From assembly GCA_018136815.1 (NCBI GenBank), contig JADDIW010000090.1:1-25000 (forward strand): 25,000 bases of DNA. The letters are read 5' to 3'. Origin of the DNA: Isochrysis galbana (Eukaryota > Haptophyta > Isochrysidales > Isochrysidaceae). This document shows, in pieces, positions 16,517-25,000 of this stretch (positions are counted from its first letter, which is position 1; each line of letters starts with the position of its first letter). The position numbers and the translations under genes are program-made. The notes beneath the pieces are model-generated. The model worked only from the letters and a program-made list of their open reading frames with translations, ran no database searches and was not told the origin of the DNA.

Positions 16517-17390
16517 TCTTTTGTTGCCGATGCCGAATGCTCGGTCCCGCCCGGTGTCCTGCATCATTGCTTCAGGCAAGTGAAGTCCACTGCTTCGACC
16601 GGGATCTCAGGATAAGACGAGACGGCCGCGAAATACATCGTGGCTGTGCCTAAGAGCACGTAGTTGTGGTCACCAAATGATTTCCCACCCAGGGAAGGTG
16701 CCCGACCAACCCTATGACGAGGTGGCCAGATAACATCGCTATGCGAAATTCCTACTCGCGCGTATCAGCTGCGCCGTGCACCTACACCTGTTCTCGTCAC
16801 GTTTCTTCTTGGTCTAGTCATCGAGTCTCTTCTTCTCAACGTAAAGGTGCGATTTAGTGGGAGCTAGCTACATGATAGTGCGGTTGAAGCTGGTACTTAC
16901 GACAGCCTGTACGCCCATGGTGCGCGTTACGTGACTCCTGGTGGCATAGCTAGCCAGAGAATAGAGGAGCTCACGTAAGGACGATAGATATAATAAGATA
17001 TATATCATATTTGTGGCTGATATCTCATCATGTATCTGGATCTAGCAGCTAGCAGCGCCAACCGCATATAGATATAGATACTAGTACTGCCTCCGTTCCA
17101 AAACTGAAATGTGAGAGAGCCTTTGGGAAGCGAGGGCGGCGCCTAGAGACTATAGAAGAGGAGGCACTGGATGGAAAGCCGGGGTGTGGGGAGGGTACAT
17201 GCTGGCTTAACAAGGTGCTTTCGTGTTTTCGTTGAGGGCATGTTGACGAAAATCTAAAGCGCCGCCCACAACCACAACATGTCAAAAACGGGCACTCTAT
17301 TCACTGGCTCAGAAGCAACGTCACGAAGATGCGGCAAGGCGTAATGGTTCCCACCGGAAGGGCTGTTGGTAGTTTGATGTTATTTGATAA
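16517..17390. other. Intergenic region, no supported gene
   Basis: Holds the SURF4 3' flank, an AT-rich patch (GATATAATAAGATATATATCATAT, 16984-17009) that contrasts with the GC-rich surroundings, and ACTGCCTCCGTTCCAAAA at 17086-17103, reminiscent of plant Stowaway inverted-repeat ends but without an opposite end nearby. ORFs here are short and featureless. Confidence 0.45.
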
Positions 17391-17701
17391 TTACTCTTTC
17401 CACCATATACCTGTCATCGAACGCACTCTGACACTCTGACCAGATTCACAATCCTTGTACGAGGCCTCGAATACTCTAACAAAACCTCGCCAGCGCGTAC
17501 AAACCAAGCCTCCCGGGGCAGAAAGCCAAAAATCAAGGACACACGGGAACTTACTCAGTGCCCCGATCTTCAAAATAAGCGACGAAGGCGCCCTCGCGAT
17601 GAACACAAACTTGGCTGCTTCCGGCCTAGACCATCGCCGCCTGTGCTGGTTAGCCCGGGAATCGAAGCGGTGTCTGCTACAGTCAGCCCCCTCACCATCA
17701 T

Positions 17702-17999
17702 CATGGGAGGAGGGGGGTAGCCGGGTGCCGGGGGGCAGGCGTGCGACGTCCGTCTGCACGTGTGTCACGCGGCGACCGTCCACACCAGCCTTCTCGGGCG
17801 TGAGCACCTCAAAGTGGTCCTCGAGGCGCCAGCCACCAAGGCCGGGCACGAACCAGCCGGGGCGCTTGTTGCCCACGGAGCGCGCACTCGCGGACCAGGG
17901 ATGGTAGAGAAACCCCTTGGCCCCCGCCCTCGCGTTGGGCGTCACCGGGCACATGAGGAGGGGGAAGACGTCGGGGAAGCGGGGGCGCAGCTGGCGCAT
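17702..17999 (-). CDS. Unidentified protein-like ORF or exon
   Basis: The - strand frame starts at an ATG at 17999 and is open to 17391. The first ~100 codons look like real protein (RPRFPDVFPLLMCP, GFLYHPWSASARS, RPGWFVPGLGGWRLEDHFEV, GVDGRRVTHVQTD). After about 17702, where GTGAGG offers a donor site, composition becomes erratic, so I mark this as a probable exon. A CTAG acceptor-like sequence preceded by long C-runs lies just upstream of the ATG, so it may be internal. I do not recognise the family, and no matching next exon was found. Confidence 0.35.
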
Positions 18000-18460
18000 C
18001 TAGCGATCGCGGAGAGTCCCGGGGGAGGGACGGGGGAGGGGGGGGGGGGGGGCGGTGAGAGAGGGGGGGGGGGGGGGGCGTCAAATTTCAGGCTCGCTTG
18101 GGGGAGACGGTCTCGCATACGACCAGGGATTCTCGGTAGCATTTTCTAGCGTTTTCAGGGTCCAATTTTTGGACCCCAATTTTCTCTCGGGGTTCGTATG
18201 CGTAGGGTCTGAAAGAAGGTGTGGAAAACTCCAATTTTGGCGCTTCGGCAGTAAGGAGTTAAAGTACCTTATGGATGAAGAGCCTCCGTCCAAGCATTTC
18301 CCCTCTCTGTCTCTTGTTGTCGCGGGGATCGATGGGAGGAGCGAGCGCCCGCCGCCGCCCTCCTATCCGTATGTTATTTACTTTTGGGGGTACTCTACTC
18401 TACTCTACTCTACTCTTCAGTAGAGTAGTCTAGTCTACTCGAGAGTAGCAACTTGAGACC
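18000..18460. repeat. Poly-G tracts, hairpins and TACTC repeat
   Basis: G-runs at about 18038-18052 and 18063-18078 could form G-quadruplexes or be unreliable sequence. A perfect 8-bp hairpin GGGTCCAA-TTT-TTGGACCC lies at 18158-18176. (TACTC)n at 18391-18416 pairs with GTAGAGTAG (18420-18428) to form a 9-bp stem. Nothing here looks coding. Confidence 0.55.
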
Positions 18461-18917
18461 TTGAGGCGCCGCTTCTTTGCCTCCCAGCAAGAGAAGAAAA
18501 GGAAGGGGCTGGCGGGAGGGAGAGAAAGAACAGAGGAGGGGGGAGAGAGGAGAGGAGAGGAGAGGAGAGGAGAGGAGAGGAGAGGAGAGGTGGGGGGGGG
18601 GGGGGGGGAGAAGGTGCTCGCCTCTCTCCTCTCCCGCCCCGCCCCGCCCCGCCTCGCCACTCCCGCCCGCCCGCCCCCCTTACCCCTTCTCACTCCTACA
18701 CCCACCTCCCACTCCCACTCCCACTCCCACCTCGCACTCCCAGCCCCCACTACCACTCCCGCTCCCACTCCCGCTCCCACTCCCGCCCTCTCTCCTCCCC
18801 CTTCCCTCTCCTCGCCACCACTCTCTTTAGCTCTCCGTGCCCTGCCACCCTCCTGCAGCTCATTCTGCCCCTCCGGCTTACGCCTCTTCCCGCCCTGCCT
18901 CGGTTTTACCTCACACG
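18461..18917 (+). promoter_or_regulatory. Low-complexity 5' region of the NT-C2 gene
   Basis: Contains about nine tandem GGAGA units (18547-18590), a G-run at 18592-18608, (CCCCG)n near 18637-18652, and degenerate CTCCCA/CTCCCG hexamers (about 18705-18785), ending in a CT-rich leader. This strand-asymmetric pattern (GA-rich then C-rich) fits an upstream region and 5' UTR. Overlapping ORFs on either strand are composition artefacts. Confidence 0.5.
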
Positions 18918-21900
18918 ATGCCGGTCTCCCGCGGTTGGGCGCTGCCGGGCGCCCGCTCGCGCGTCTCAGGAGGCACCTTCAAGTACCACTTCATTGTGCA
19001 TGTCGAGCAGGTCACACTACGTGAGGGCGTCGTGCTCCCCTCCGGCGCTTCCCTTCGCGTCGCATGGAAGAGGGGAGAGAAGCTAGCTTCAACAAGAGAG
19101 GCTTCTGCCAACGGGACACTTGTGTGCTTCGACGAGTCGCTCGAGCTCGTTTGTACCATGTACCGCGACCAGTCTCCGAACGGCTTCGCGCCCAAGGACG
19201 CCTCCTTCACATTGCTTCAGCTGAGCAAAAAGGGCCGCTCAACGGAGACCAAGAAGCTCGGCAAGGCGAGTCTTGACCTCTCACAGTATGCGGCGGTTGA
19301 GCATGTGACACGTAGCACCGCCCTTGTACTGCTCCACGACGGCGTGCCGTTGGGCGACATTAAGCTCACCATCTCCTCGCGTTGGCTCAAGAACTATGCA
19401 CGTGTCTCTTGGGAGGAGTCCATCGTGTCCGACTCTGCATCGGATCGGTCGTCGGACCTGTGCTCCGACTATGGCTACTCAGAGGCATCAACGTCGTTCT
19501 CAGTGGCTAGCGGCTCCGGCTCTCTGGGATCGGACATAGGTAAGATGTCCGAGCTTGACACAGAGGATGAGGCGGAAGACCTGGAAAGAAAGACATCGCA
19601 AGGCATGTCAAGGAAGGTTTCCGCACTGCCAGCCATGGCACCCTCGACGGATTCAAAGTCTCAAGGCGCGTTTTCACGTGGGCTTGCCATGCTGCCTGGT
19701 CGCTCCGGCAAGGCCAAGCAGGAGGCTCTTGCTGCACGTTCCGCCCTTGAAGCCGCCGAGGCCACAGTAGCTGAGCTCGAGGCGCAACTCATAACTGCAA
19801 ATGAGGATGCTCTGCGCATGGGCAAGGAGGCACAACAGACGAAGAGCACGCTTGAGGAGACGATCTCGCTGCTCGAGGAGGAACTCGAGCAGGCGAAGCA
19901 GGAGCTCAGCCAGCGCGCTGAGCGCGCTGAGACCCAATGTGGCAGGCTAACGCAGGAGCTGTCGAGTGAAAAGGAAGCGAGCGAGAGGGCGCGCGAGGAG
20001 GCCGAAGGTGCAGCGGTGGTGGCTAACGAGCGGCTGAGCAAAATGGAAGTTCAGAGGAAGGAGGCGGAGCAGCGAGCCTTGACAGCTGAAAGCAAGATTG
20101 ACTTGCTAGAGGAGGAGCTTTCACGGGAGCGTGCATCCAGACAGGCCGCTCTGGCAGAGGCCAAACAGAGTTCCGCCGCCGAACTAGCAGCGACCCGTGA
20201 TGAGGCAGCGCAGAAGCTCGATGCCTTAGCTGCCGAGCTGTACGCGGCGCAATTGAGCGCTCAGGAAGCCACCAGAGCTGCCGCTACGGTGCTTGACTCG
20301 GAGCGTGAAGCTAGCCGTCGCGCTCTCGCCGACGCCGAGGCGGGAGCCATCGCGCAGGTCGCAAGCGTCGCAAGCTTGCACGAGGCGGCTCTCGCTGCCG
20401 CACAAGCCGAGACGGCTACCCTGAAGGCTCGCTTGCAAGCGGCGGAGGCCGAGCTGACTGCGAGACGGCAGGAATTAAACCAGCAGGTGCAGTTGACAAA
20501 GGCAGAAGTGGCAAATCCACGTTCAACGTCTGAGGGCGACATAGCCCAGAAGTCGATACTGGCCGACAAGGTGGCCAACCTCGAGGTAGAACTAGCGCGA
20601 GCGCGCACTCGCTACGAGGAACAACTGACTGCATCTCAGCAGGAGATGGAAGCAGCACGGGCTGCTGCTGAAAGCTCGCGGGCAGCTCTTTCGGGCCAAC
20701 TGGAGGCCCAGCGCTCAAAGCTGGAGGCGATGGCTCGTGAGCTAGAACTGGCGCGGAAGGAGGCTGATTCGGCACGTGCCGCAGCGGCCGAGCTGCAGAT
20801 GCAATCCGACTCGGCTAAGCTTGCCGCCCGTTCCGTAGCAACATTGCGCGACGATTCTGCGGCCGCCATCGCGCGAGAGGAGCGAGCAGCCCTCGCCGAG
20901 GCCAAGCGCAGCCTCGAGGACGAGATCTTAGGTCTCCAGCAGACGCTGCAACAAGAGTGCAAGGCTGCACGCGAAGCATCTGCGGCAGCTGCCGCCAAGC
21001 TTCTAACCGAGACGGATGCCGCCGAGACTGCTGCATCACGAGCGAGCGCGGCGGAGCGAGAGGCTCGCAAGTATGCCGCAGATTTGGCCAAGCTTCAACA
21101 AGCCAATTGCAGCTTGACTGCAGAGAAAGCGGCTCTGGAACAGGAGTTGGCTGCAATGCGGGCATCCACATCAGCTATACAAGTAACAGCGTCCTCCCAA
21201 TCCGACCCCAATCTGGCTTCCGTACGATGTGAGCTGGAGGCACAGCTCGCCGAAGCCCGGGAAGCTGGCCGAGATGCAATAATGATGGTTTGTCGGCATA
21301 TCTTGCGGGCGGAGCATGCCGCTGAGACAACTCTTGAGACGTTGCTGCAACGTGCGGCAATCATGGCCGCCTCTGCGGGGGAGTCTGGAGGCCACCGATC
21401 GACAGGCAAGAGCGGGGTTTCCACCCACGCGGCTGCTCTTTTCGCGGAGGGCAAGGCTGCCAATTCAGCTGGTGACCACTGGCGTGCCAGCCAACTTTTT
21501 GAGCACGCATACATCGCACACCCAAGGCTGGCATTCTTGTTGTCCGCTGCCAACATGTATGTGAAGCTTCACCAGCCCGAACTTGCAGCAGCCGTCTACC
21601 GATATGTGACAGAGCATGCAGATGCCTCGAGCAATGAGAAAGAGATGGCCGAGCGCAAGTTGGCCGAAGCCGAGACCGCACGGAAGCTGCTTGAGGACCG
21701 ACTTGCAAAGGTGCTCAAAACGCCCGTATCGCTGGCTTCGGCCGGAGAACGGATGGACGCTCACGAGTCCGGCAGCGACGACGATGACGACGATCCGTTC
21801 GCTTCGGAAGAATTGATTCTTGAGCGCAGGCTTTCCAAGCGTTTGGCAAGTTTTTTGGTCAACGGCTCGACAGCTGGCAACGATGGCTCATCCGCATCGT

Positions 21901-22256
21901 CGTTGGAAAGACAGCTCGAGAGGGCACAAACTGAGCTGCGAAAGGCTACACTGGCTAAGGCGCAAGTGCTCGCTGACAAGGCAGCGGTCGAGAGAGAGCT
22001 AGCGCAGCAGCACAAGCTCAATCGGCGCGCACGAGCCTCCCAGCTGGCGTTACAAGAGATCGCGACGGCACTCGAAGTAAAGCTTGCCGCACAGGCCGCT
22101 GATGCCCCCGCCGAGCTTCGCAGTGGCGACGAGATGATGCGCGTGGTGCTGCAAGAGCAAGCAGGGCAAATAGTTGAACTTCAACGCCGCATTGAGGAGC
22201 TCGAAGCCCAGCTAAAGTTTCACACTGGAGCGCTTGATATAGATGGAACTATGTGA
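18918..22256 (+). CDS. NT-C2 domain, coiled-coil and TPR-like protein, intronless
   Basis: 1112 aa from the ATG at 18918. The frame opens at 18837, but the extra 27 residues are low-complexity leader and TCACACGATGCC suits a start. Residues ~17-155 form an NT-C2 (EEIG1/EHBP1-type N-terminal C2) domain: GGTFKYHFIVHVEQVTL, LRVAWKRGEK, FTLLQLSKKG, KKLGKASLDLSQYA, GDIKLTISSRWLK. A Ser/Asp-rich linker follows (about 172-212). Residues ~265-795 are a long Ala/Glu-rich coiled coil. Residues ~837-905 hold paired amphipathic helices of TPR type (AALFAEGKAANSAGDHWRAS, then HPRLAFLLSAANMYVKLHQP). An acidic patch (SGSDDDDDDPF, near 950) and a second coiled coil to the C-terminus complete it. NT-C2 proteins usually link membranes to cytoskeleton or organelle movement; that role here is inference. 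It is intronless, unlike the three other intact genes. Confidence 0.88.
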   Translation: MPVSRGWALPGARSRVSGGTFKYHFIVHVEQVTLREGVVLPSGASLRVAWKRGEKLASTREASANGTLVCFDESLELVCTMYRDQSPNGFAPKDASFTLLQLSKKGRSTETKKLGKASLDLSQYAAVEHVTRSTALVLLHDGVPLGDIKLTISSRWLKNYARVSWEESIVSDSASDRSSDLCSDYGYSEASTSFSVASGSGSLGSDIGKMSELDTEDEAEDLERKTSQGMSRKVSALPAMAPSTDSKSQGAFSRGLAMLPGRSGKAKQEALAARSALEAAEATVAELEAQLITANEDALRMGKEAQQTKSTLEETISLLEEELEQAKQELSQRAERAETQCGRLTQELSSEKEASERAREEAEGAAVVANERLSKMEVQRKEAEQRALTAESKIDLLEEELSRERASRQAALAEAKQSSAAELAATRDEAAQKLDALAAELYAAQLSAQEATRAAATVLDSEREASRRALADAEAGAIAQVASVASLHEAALAAAQAETATLKARLQAAEAELTARRQELNQQVQLTKAEVANPRSTSEGDIAQKSILADKVANLEVELARARTRYEEQLTASQQEMEAARAAAESSRAALSGQLEAQRSKLEAMARELELARKEADSARAAAAELQMQSDSAKLAARSVATLRDDSAAAIAREERAALAEAKRSLEDEILGLQQTLQQECKAAREASAAAAAKLLTETDAAETAASRASAAEREARKYAADLAKLQQANCSLTAEKAALEQELAAMRASTSAIQVTASSQSDPNLASVRCELEAQLAEAREAGRDAIMMVCRHILRAEHAAETTLETLLQRAAIMAASAGESGGHRSTGKSGVSTHAAALFAEGKAANSAGDHWRASQLFEHAYIAHPRLAFLLSAANMYVKLHQPELAAAVYRYVTEHADASSNEKEMAERKLAEAETARKLLEDRLAKVLKTPVSLASAGERMDAHESGSDDDDDDPFASEELILERRLSKRLASFLVNGSTAGNDGSSASSLERQLERAQTELRKATLAKAQVLADKAAVERELAQQHKLNRRARASQLALQEIATALEVKLAAQAADAPAELRSGDEMMRVVLQEQAGQIVELQRRIEELEAQLKFHTGALDIDGTM

Positions 22257-22550
22257 CTTCGCTTGCTGTCATATTGACGTCTTTCTCGGGTTTTCATGAT
22301 GAGCTGTTGGTCCAAGCTTGCCGCGCTTATCGTATGGCAGTGCTATGCATCGAGTTAGTGATTTTGGCGATGGGTGATGCACGTTGCAACTAGATGCAGC
22401 AAAAGGGTAAGGCGAGGGTACACCAAGCAAGGGGTTGGCCACAACACGGCACTGCCATAATGGCAATGAAACTCACTACTTACACGTTGTTTTCGGTGTG
22501 CATTGTGACACATCGAGGTATAGATCGAGCTTGAGGGCCGCCGGTGACAC
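22257..22550. other. 3' flank of the NT-C2 gene
   Basis: No gene seen. Imperfect copies of TGGCAGTGCTATGC / CACTGCCATAATGGCA are present. The region ends GCCGCCGGTGACA directly before the LINE-2 5' terminus. On the - strand, ORFs at 22269-22888 overlap LINE-2 and are shadows. Confidence 0.4.
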
Positions 22551-23761
22551 AACCTACTTTTAGAGTAGGGGCCACAACTAACTTTATAGTCAGTTGCCAT
22601 GGAGCGCGCCGCCGCTCCCCTCCTCTCCTCCGGGCCCCCCGCCGAGGGCGGCCCCCCAGCCCCCATGGAGCAGTCGCTGTCGAAGCGACCGCGCCCGCCA
22701 TCAGAGGCCGAGCAGGTGAGCGCGACCCGCGTCGCGCCACACGGCCCGTGGCCCCGGCCACACCACATACAGCAGCCATGCTGGCCCCCCACATGGGGGG
22801 CAGCAGACTGCAGGAGCCAGAGCAGCAGCACCAGGCAGGGACCAGCCGCACTCCTCTGGGCATGCCTTATGGCAGAGGCCCCTCCCAACCTGGCAAGGGC
22901 CGCGCCGCCTCGGCGGCGCGACCCGCGGCCGGGTGGCCCTTATGGGCACAACACCATGACAGACTGCCTGGCGCTTGAAAGCACCCTACATCTCAGACCT
23001 CACAACACGGGAACACCAGCCACAGCACCCAAACCCAGCCATCCTACAGAGCTAGAGCCTCTGCCTTCTCACACACGCACCCTCACGACACCACTAACTC
23101 CCACCCCGCCCGGGCTCATCCCTCAGGAACCAGACTCTGAAGAAGAAAGCCAACAAGCAGACACTGACGCAATCTATGACCTCTCCTTCAGCCAGGCGGG
23201 CGACCTGGTGCTCCACGAAACAACAGTCTACGCGGCCATCATTGAGCTCCTACTCGAGCTTGAGGGCGTCGACCCCGAGCCGGACTTCTGGTCACGCTCC
23301 CTGCGGGGCCCATGGCACATAGCAGTAAACGAGGACTGCGCACAACAATTTCAGGCCCGCTATGGGCTTCAAACCACCATCCGAGTCCACCAAGTTGACG
23401 TCGCGGTCCAAATCAAAATCGAGACGATCGAGAACAAAATCAGCAAGAAGGGCACCTCATCACGGAAGGCGCTGTATGAGGCCCTTCAAGATGTCGCAGC
23501 CCACTTCGTAGTGGAAGCCGACGGCCTAGCGCAAGCCTCGAAAATCACACTGAGCACCCTGGTCAAAGCAGTGGAGAAAGAAGGGCTCACATTTCTGAAA
23601 GGGAACCGCGAGCGTATGAAGCTCGAAGGTGAGTCGGGCACCTTCGTGTCCAAAGTGCCATTGGGGGGTCTTCCCCCCCCCCCCCCCCCCCCGTGGGACC
23701 AGCATACGGAGTGCGCTATGGGGATTCGTATTCGTTCCGTACGCTATCTATGGAGATTCGT
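22551..23761 (+). mobile_element. LINE-2: 5' end and N-terminal region
   Basis: It starts (C)AACCTAC with a hairpin (CCTACT, loop TTTAG, AGTAGG; 22553-22569). A second hairpin (CAACTAACT, loop TTAT, AGTCAGTTG; 22575-22596) follows, and an ATG lies at 22599. It shares the CATGCCTTATGGCAGAGGCC block and the N-terminal protein with LINE-1. It ends where retroposon HP copy 3 begins at about 23762, leaving no endonuclease or reverse transcriptase. I could not identify its target-site duplication. Confidence 0.75.
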
Positions 23762-23768
23762 CAACTAA
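22599..23768 (+). pseudogene. LINE N-terminal ORF, 3'-truncated
   Basis: 389 codons. Shares with the LINE-1 product the segments MAEA...RRR.PRPGGPYGHN, the acidic DSEEES stretch, VYAAIIELLLELEGVDPEPDF and GPWHIAVNEDCAQQF. Beyond the LINE-1 deletion point it continues with helical sequence (VDVAVQIKIETIENKISKK, SRKALYEALQDVAAHFVVE, TLVKAVEKEGLTFLKGNRER), possibly a coiled-coil or RNA-binding ORF1 region. A run of about 20 C near 23673-23693 likely shifts the frame: a neighbouring frame after it reads GVRYGDSYSFRTLSMEIRQ more naturally. No nucleic-acid-binding motif is diagnostic here. Confidence 0.7.
23672..23693. repeat. Poly-C tract inside LINE-2
   Basis: About 20 consecutive C interrupt the LINE-2 ORF. 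The length is likely variable or mis-sequenced, and it decides which frame continues. Confidence 0.8.
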
Positions 23769-24579
23769 GTTTATACTTAGTTCGCCCATGGGGGGCACGA
23801 GCCACCCCCTCTCTAGCTCCACTCCTCCCCTGCCATGGGCAGGAGGAACCACCCGCATGCTCCTACCATCCTAGCATGCCTGATGGCTTGCCGGCTTGCC
23901 AGGAGCACACTGCCATGTTGACCCACTCTCTCACTGGCAGGCTCGCCCCATTCGCCCGCCCTGGCCTATCGTGGCCAGCCCATCGCTCCAACCCCAACCC
24001 CCCCTCCCCCCTTGGTCCACAGGCAGACAGGTGAAAGGTGGGGAACCAGAGGCGCCGAAGCGCAAACGAGGGAGAAGCAGCTGGGGAGGCCATCAGGGAG
24101 GCCATGGCCCAACCCCAACCTGCCCTCTGCCCCCTCAGCTGGCATGACTGATGTCGCAAGAAGCAGTCGCAGAGAAAAGTGGACACGGGGCGACGGCGGA
24201 AACCACTCGGAAACTATGGAAACAAGGAGGAAACTAATGGAACGAGAAGGGGGCGGGCGCTGGAGGAAAGGAGGGAACCGGCGAACGCGGGAGACTCTCC
24301 GACCCTCTCTAGCCAAGGGAACAAGGAAACGCCGCGAAGACATGAGAGAACGGAAGGAAGGGATCCGGCTGCGGGTCGTATGCGCGGGAACCCAGGCGGG
24401 AGGAGAGGGGAGGAGCGGGGTGTGGGGGAGACACGCTCTAAAGATAGAGCGCGCGGCGGGATAGGGGAGGGAGGCAGGGCGCGGGAAAGTAGGCACGCTC
24501 TAAGGGTAGAGCGTGCGGCGTGGTGCGGCTCCCTTTATCCACGACACTCATTGTCATTCTTTTGACTTCTATTATTATG
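23762..24579 (+). mobile_element. Retroposon HP, copy 3 (divergent, about 820 bp)
   Basis: CAAC is followed by a perfect hairpin (AACTAAGT, loop TTAT, ACTTAGTT; 23763-23782). Then come GCCCATGGGGGGC..GAGCCACCCCCTCTCT, a second hairpin (CCTGCC-ATG-GGCAGG, about 23828-23842), CAGGCAGACAGG, GCGAGGGAGAAGCAG-like and CCTCTGCCCCCTCAGCTGGCA blocks, in the same order as copy 1. It ends TTCTATTATTATG, an (ATT)n tail as in copy 1. Two related hairpins (24434-24451 and 24493-24516) lie near its 3' end. No target-site duplication was found; the right flank was hit by copy 4 only 13 bp later. Confidence 0.65.
24434..24516. repeat. Two tandem CGCTCTA...TAGAGCG hairpins
   Basis: CGCTCTA-AAGA-TAGAGCG (24434-24451) and the longer perfect GCACGCTCTA-AGGG-TAGAGCGTGC (24493-24516) are spaced about 60 bp apart, each followed by GCGGCG. 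The tetraloops differ while stems are kept. They may be structured RNA near the 3' end of retroposon HP copy 3. Confidence 0.8.
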
Positions 24580-24591
24580 AAGTAGAAGTAG

Positions 24592-25000
24592 CAACCTACT
24601 TTTGTAAGTGGGGGTCAATGGGGGCCTCGCGCCCCCCTCTCTCCATCGCGGACACCCCCCGGGGTGGGCCCGTACATTCAACCTCAGCCACTGCCCTCTG
24701 GCAGGGGCAGGGCAATCATCATTCTGGCCCAGACCCCTAGTGGGCGAGGGCCGCGAGCCGCACTCCCAGGCCCGCATGGGCCAGCTCTCGTACTGACTCC
24801 CCCCCCCATCCCTGGTCGCCAGACAGACAGGGGACTCAGGGCGGCACCCAAGGCCCAAGGCCAGCGAGGCGAGCGAGGGAGAGGCAGGGGGGGCCAGGGG
24901 CTGAGCCCCAGCCTCCACTGCCCCCTGAGCTGCCCCTACAGGCCCTCTGGGCGCCCCTGAAGGACCTCTGAGAGCAGGCCGTGGCGCGCCGCATGGCGAC
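24592..25000 (+). mobile_element. Retroposon HP, copy 4 (runs off the window)
   Basis: CAAC is followed by the hairpin CCTACTT-TTGT-AAGTGGG (24595-24612) and over 400 bp closely matching 7436-7850: CTCCATCGCGGACACCCCCCGGGG, GGCCGCGAGCCGCAC, GGCGAGCGAGGGAGAGGCAG, CCCCTGAAGGACCTCTGAGA and GGCCGTGGCGCGCCGCATGGCGAC. Its 3' end and right duplication lie outside the window. ORFs across it are shadows. Confidence 0.85.

Noticed and set aside
17086..17103. Stowaway-like terminal sequence (CTGCCTCCGTTCCAAAA)
   Set aside because: No inverted partner within 400 bp; one short match is not enough.
17635..17680. CTTCGATTCCCGGG on the - strand, like a tRNA T arm
   Set aside because: No matching acceptor strand, A box or anticodon arm within tRNA distance.
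18461..19024. 187-codon and overlapping ORFs before the NT-C2 gene
   Set aside because: Translations of GGAGA and CTCCCA low-complexity tracts.
19661..21708. Several Ser/Ala/Arg-rich ORFs on the - strand
   Set aside because: Mirror of the Ala/Glu-rich coiled-coil codons of the NT-C2 gene.
1..25000. CRISPR arrays or bacterial operons
   Set aside because: The tandem repeats lack regular unique spacers, and the genes have spliceosomal introns.

Overview
The window looks like nuclear DNA of a GC-rich unicellular eukaryote, most plausibly an alga. Three genes are split by short GT-AG introns of about 90-190 bp, with donors such as GTGCGT, GTGCGA and GTGAGA. There is a U6 snRNA-like sequence, and a large share of the window is non-LTR retrotransposon debris and simple repeats. 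A haptophyte-like host is a guess from GC content, donor style and gene content. Nothing in the window proves the lineage.

Host genes that can be reconstructed are: (1) a bestrophin-like chloride channel, + strand, 3 exons, 5467-6896; (2) a four-EF-hand protein, - strand, 4 exons, 9987-9080; (3) a SURF4/Erv29-type ER cargo receptor, + strand, 6 exons, 15037-16516, ending in a KKxx retrieval signal; (4) a long intronless protein with an NT-C2 domain, coiled coils and a TPR-like segment, + strand, 18918-22256. Two methyltransferase fragments lie on the - strand, each cut off where LINE sequence begins. One is a phage-type DNA-methylase-like ORF (439 to about 1071) and the other an FkbM-type domain (12703 to about 12320). 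They are probably broken genes.

Mobile DNA: a LINE family occurs as three main pieces that each carry a different part of the element. LINE-1 (about 1140-4500) fuses the N-terminal ORF region in frame to the reverse transcriptase. LINE-3 (about 11514-12318) carries CCCH fingers and the start of the endonuclease. LINE-2 (about 22551-23761) carries the 5' end and N-terminal region. A second family of about 0.8-1 kb non-coding retroposons occurs four times: 7436-8389 +, 13462-14296 -, about 23762-24579 +, and 24592 to the window end +. Two of these have perfect 17-bp target-site duplications. Each starts with CAAC or CCAAC followed by a short hairpin whose stem sequence changes while its pairing is kept. 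LINE-2 starts the same way, so this LINE may mobilise the short family.

The most unexpected items are a U6 snRNA-like sequence (- strand, 7134-7219) with an extra near-copy of the ACAGAGA box and a compensatory change in its internal stem-loop, and the retroposon family with its covarying 5' hairpin. One retroposon splits a Pro/Ser-rich reading frame that is continuous again if the element and one duplication copy are discounted. Most remaining sequence is low-complexity (poly-G or poly-C, GGAGA, CTCCCA, TACTC and polypyrimidine tracts) and several unsupported ORFs.
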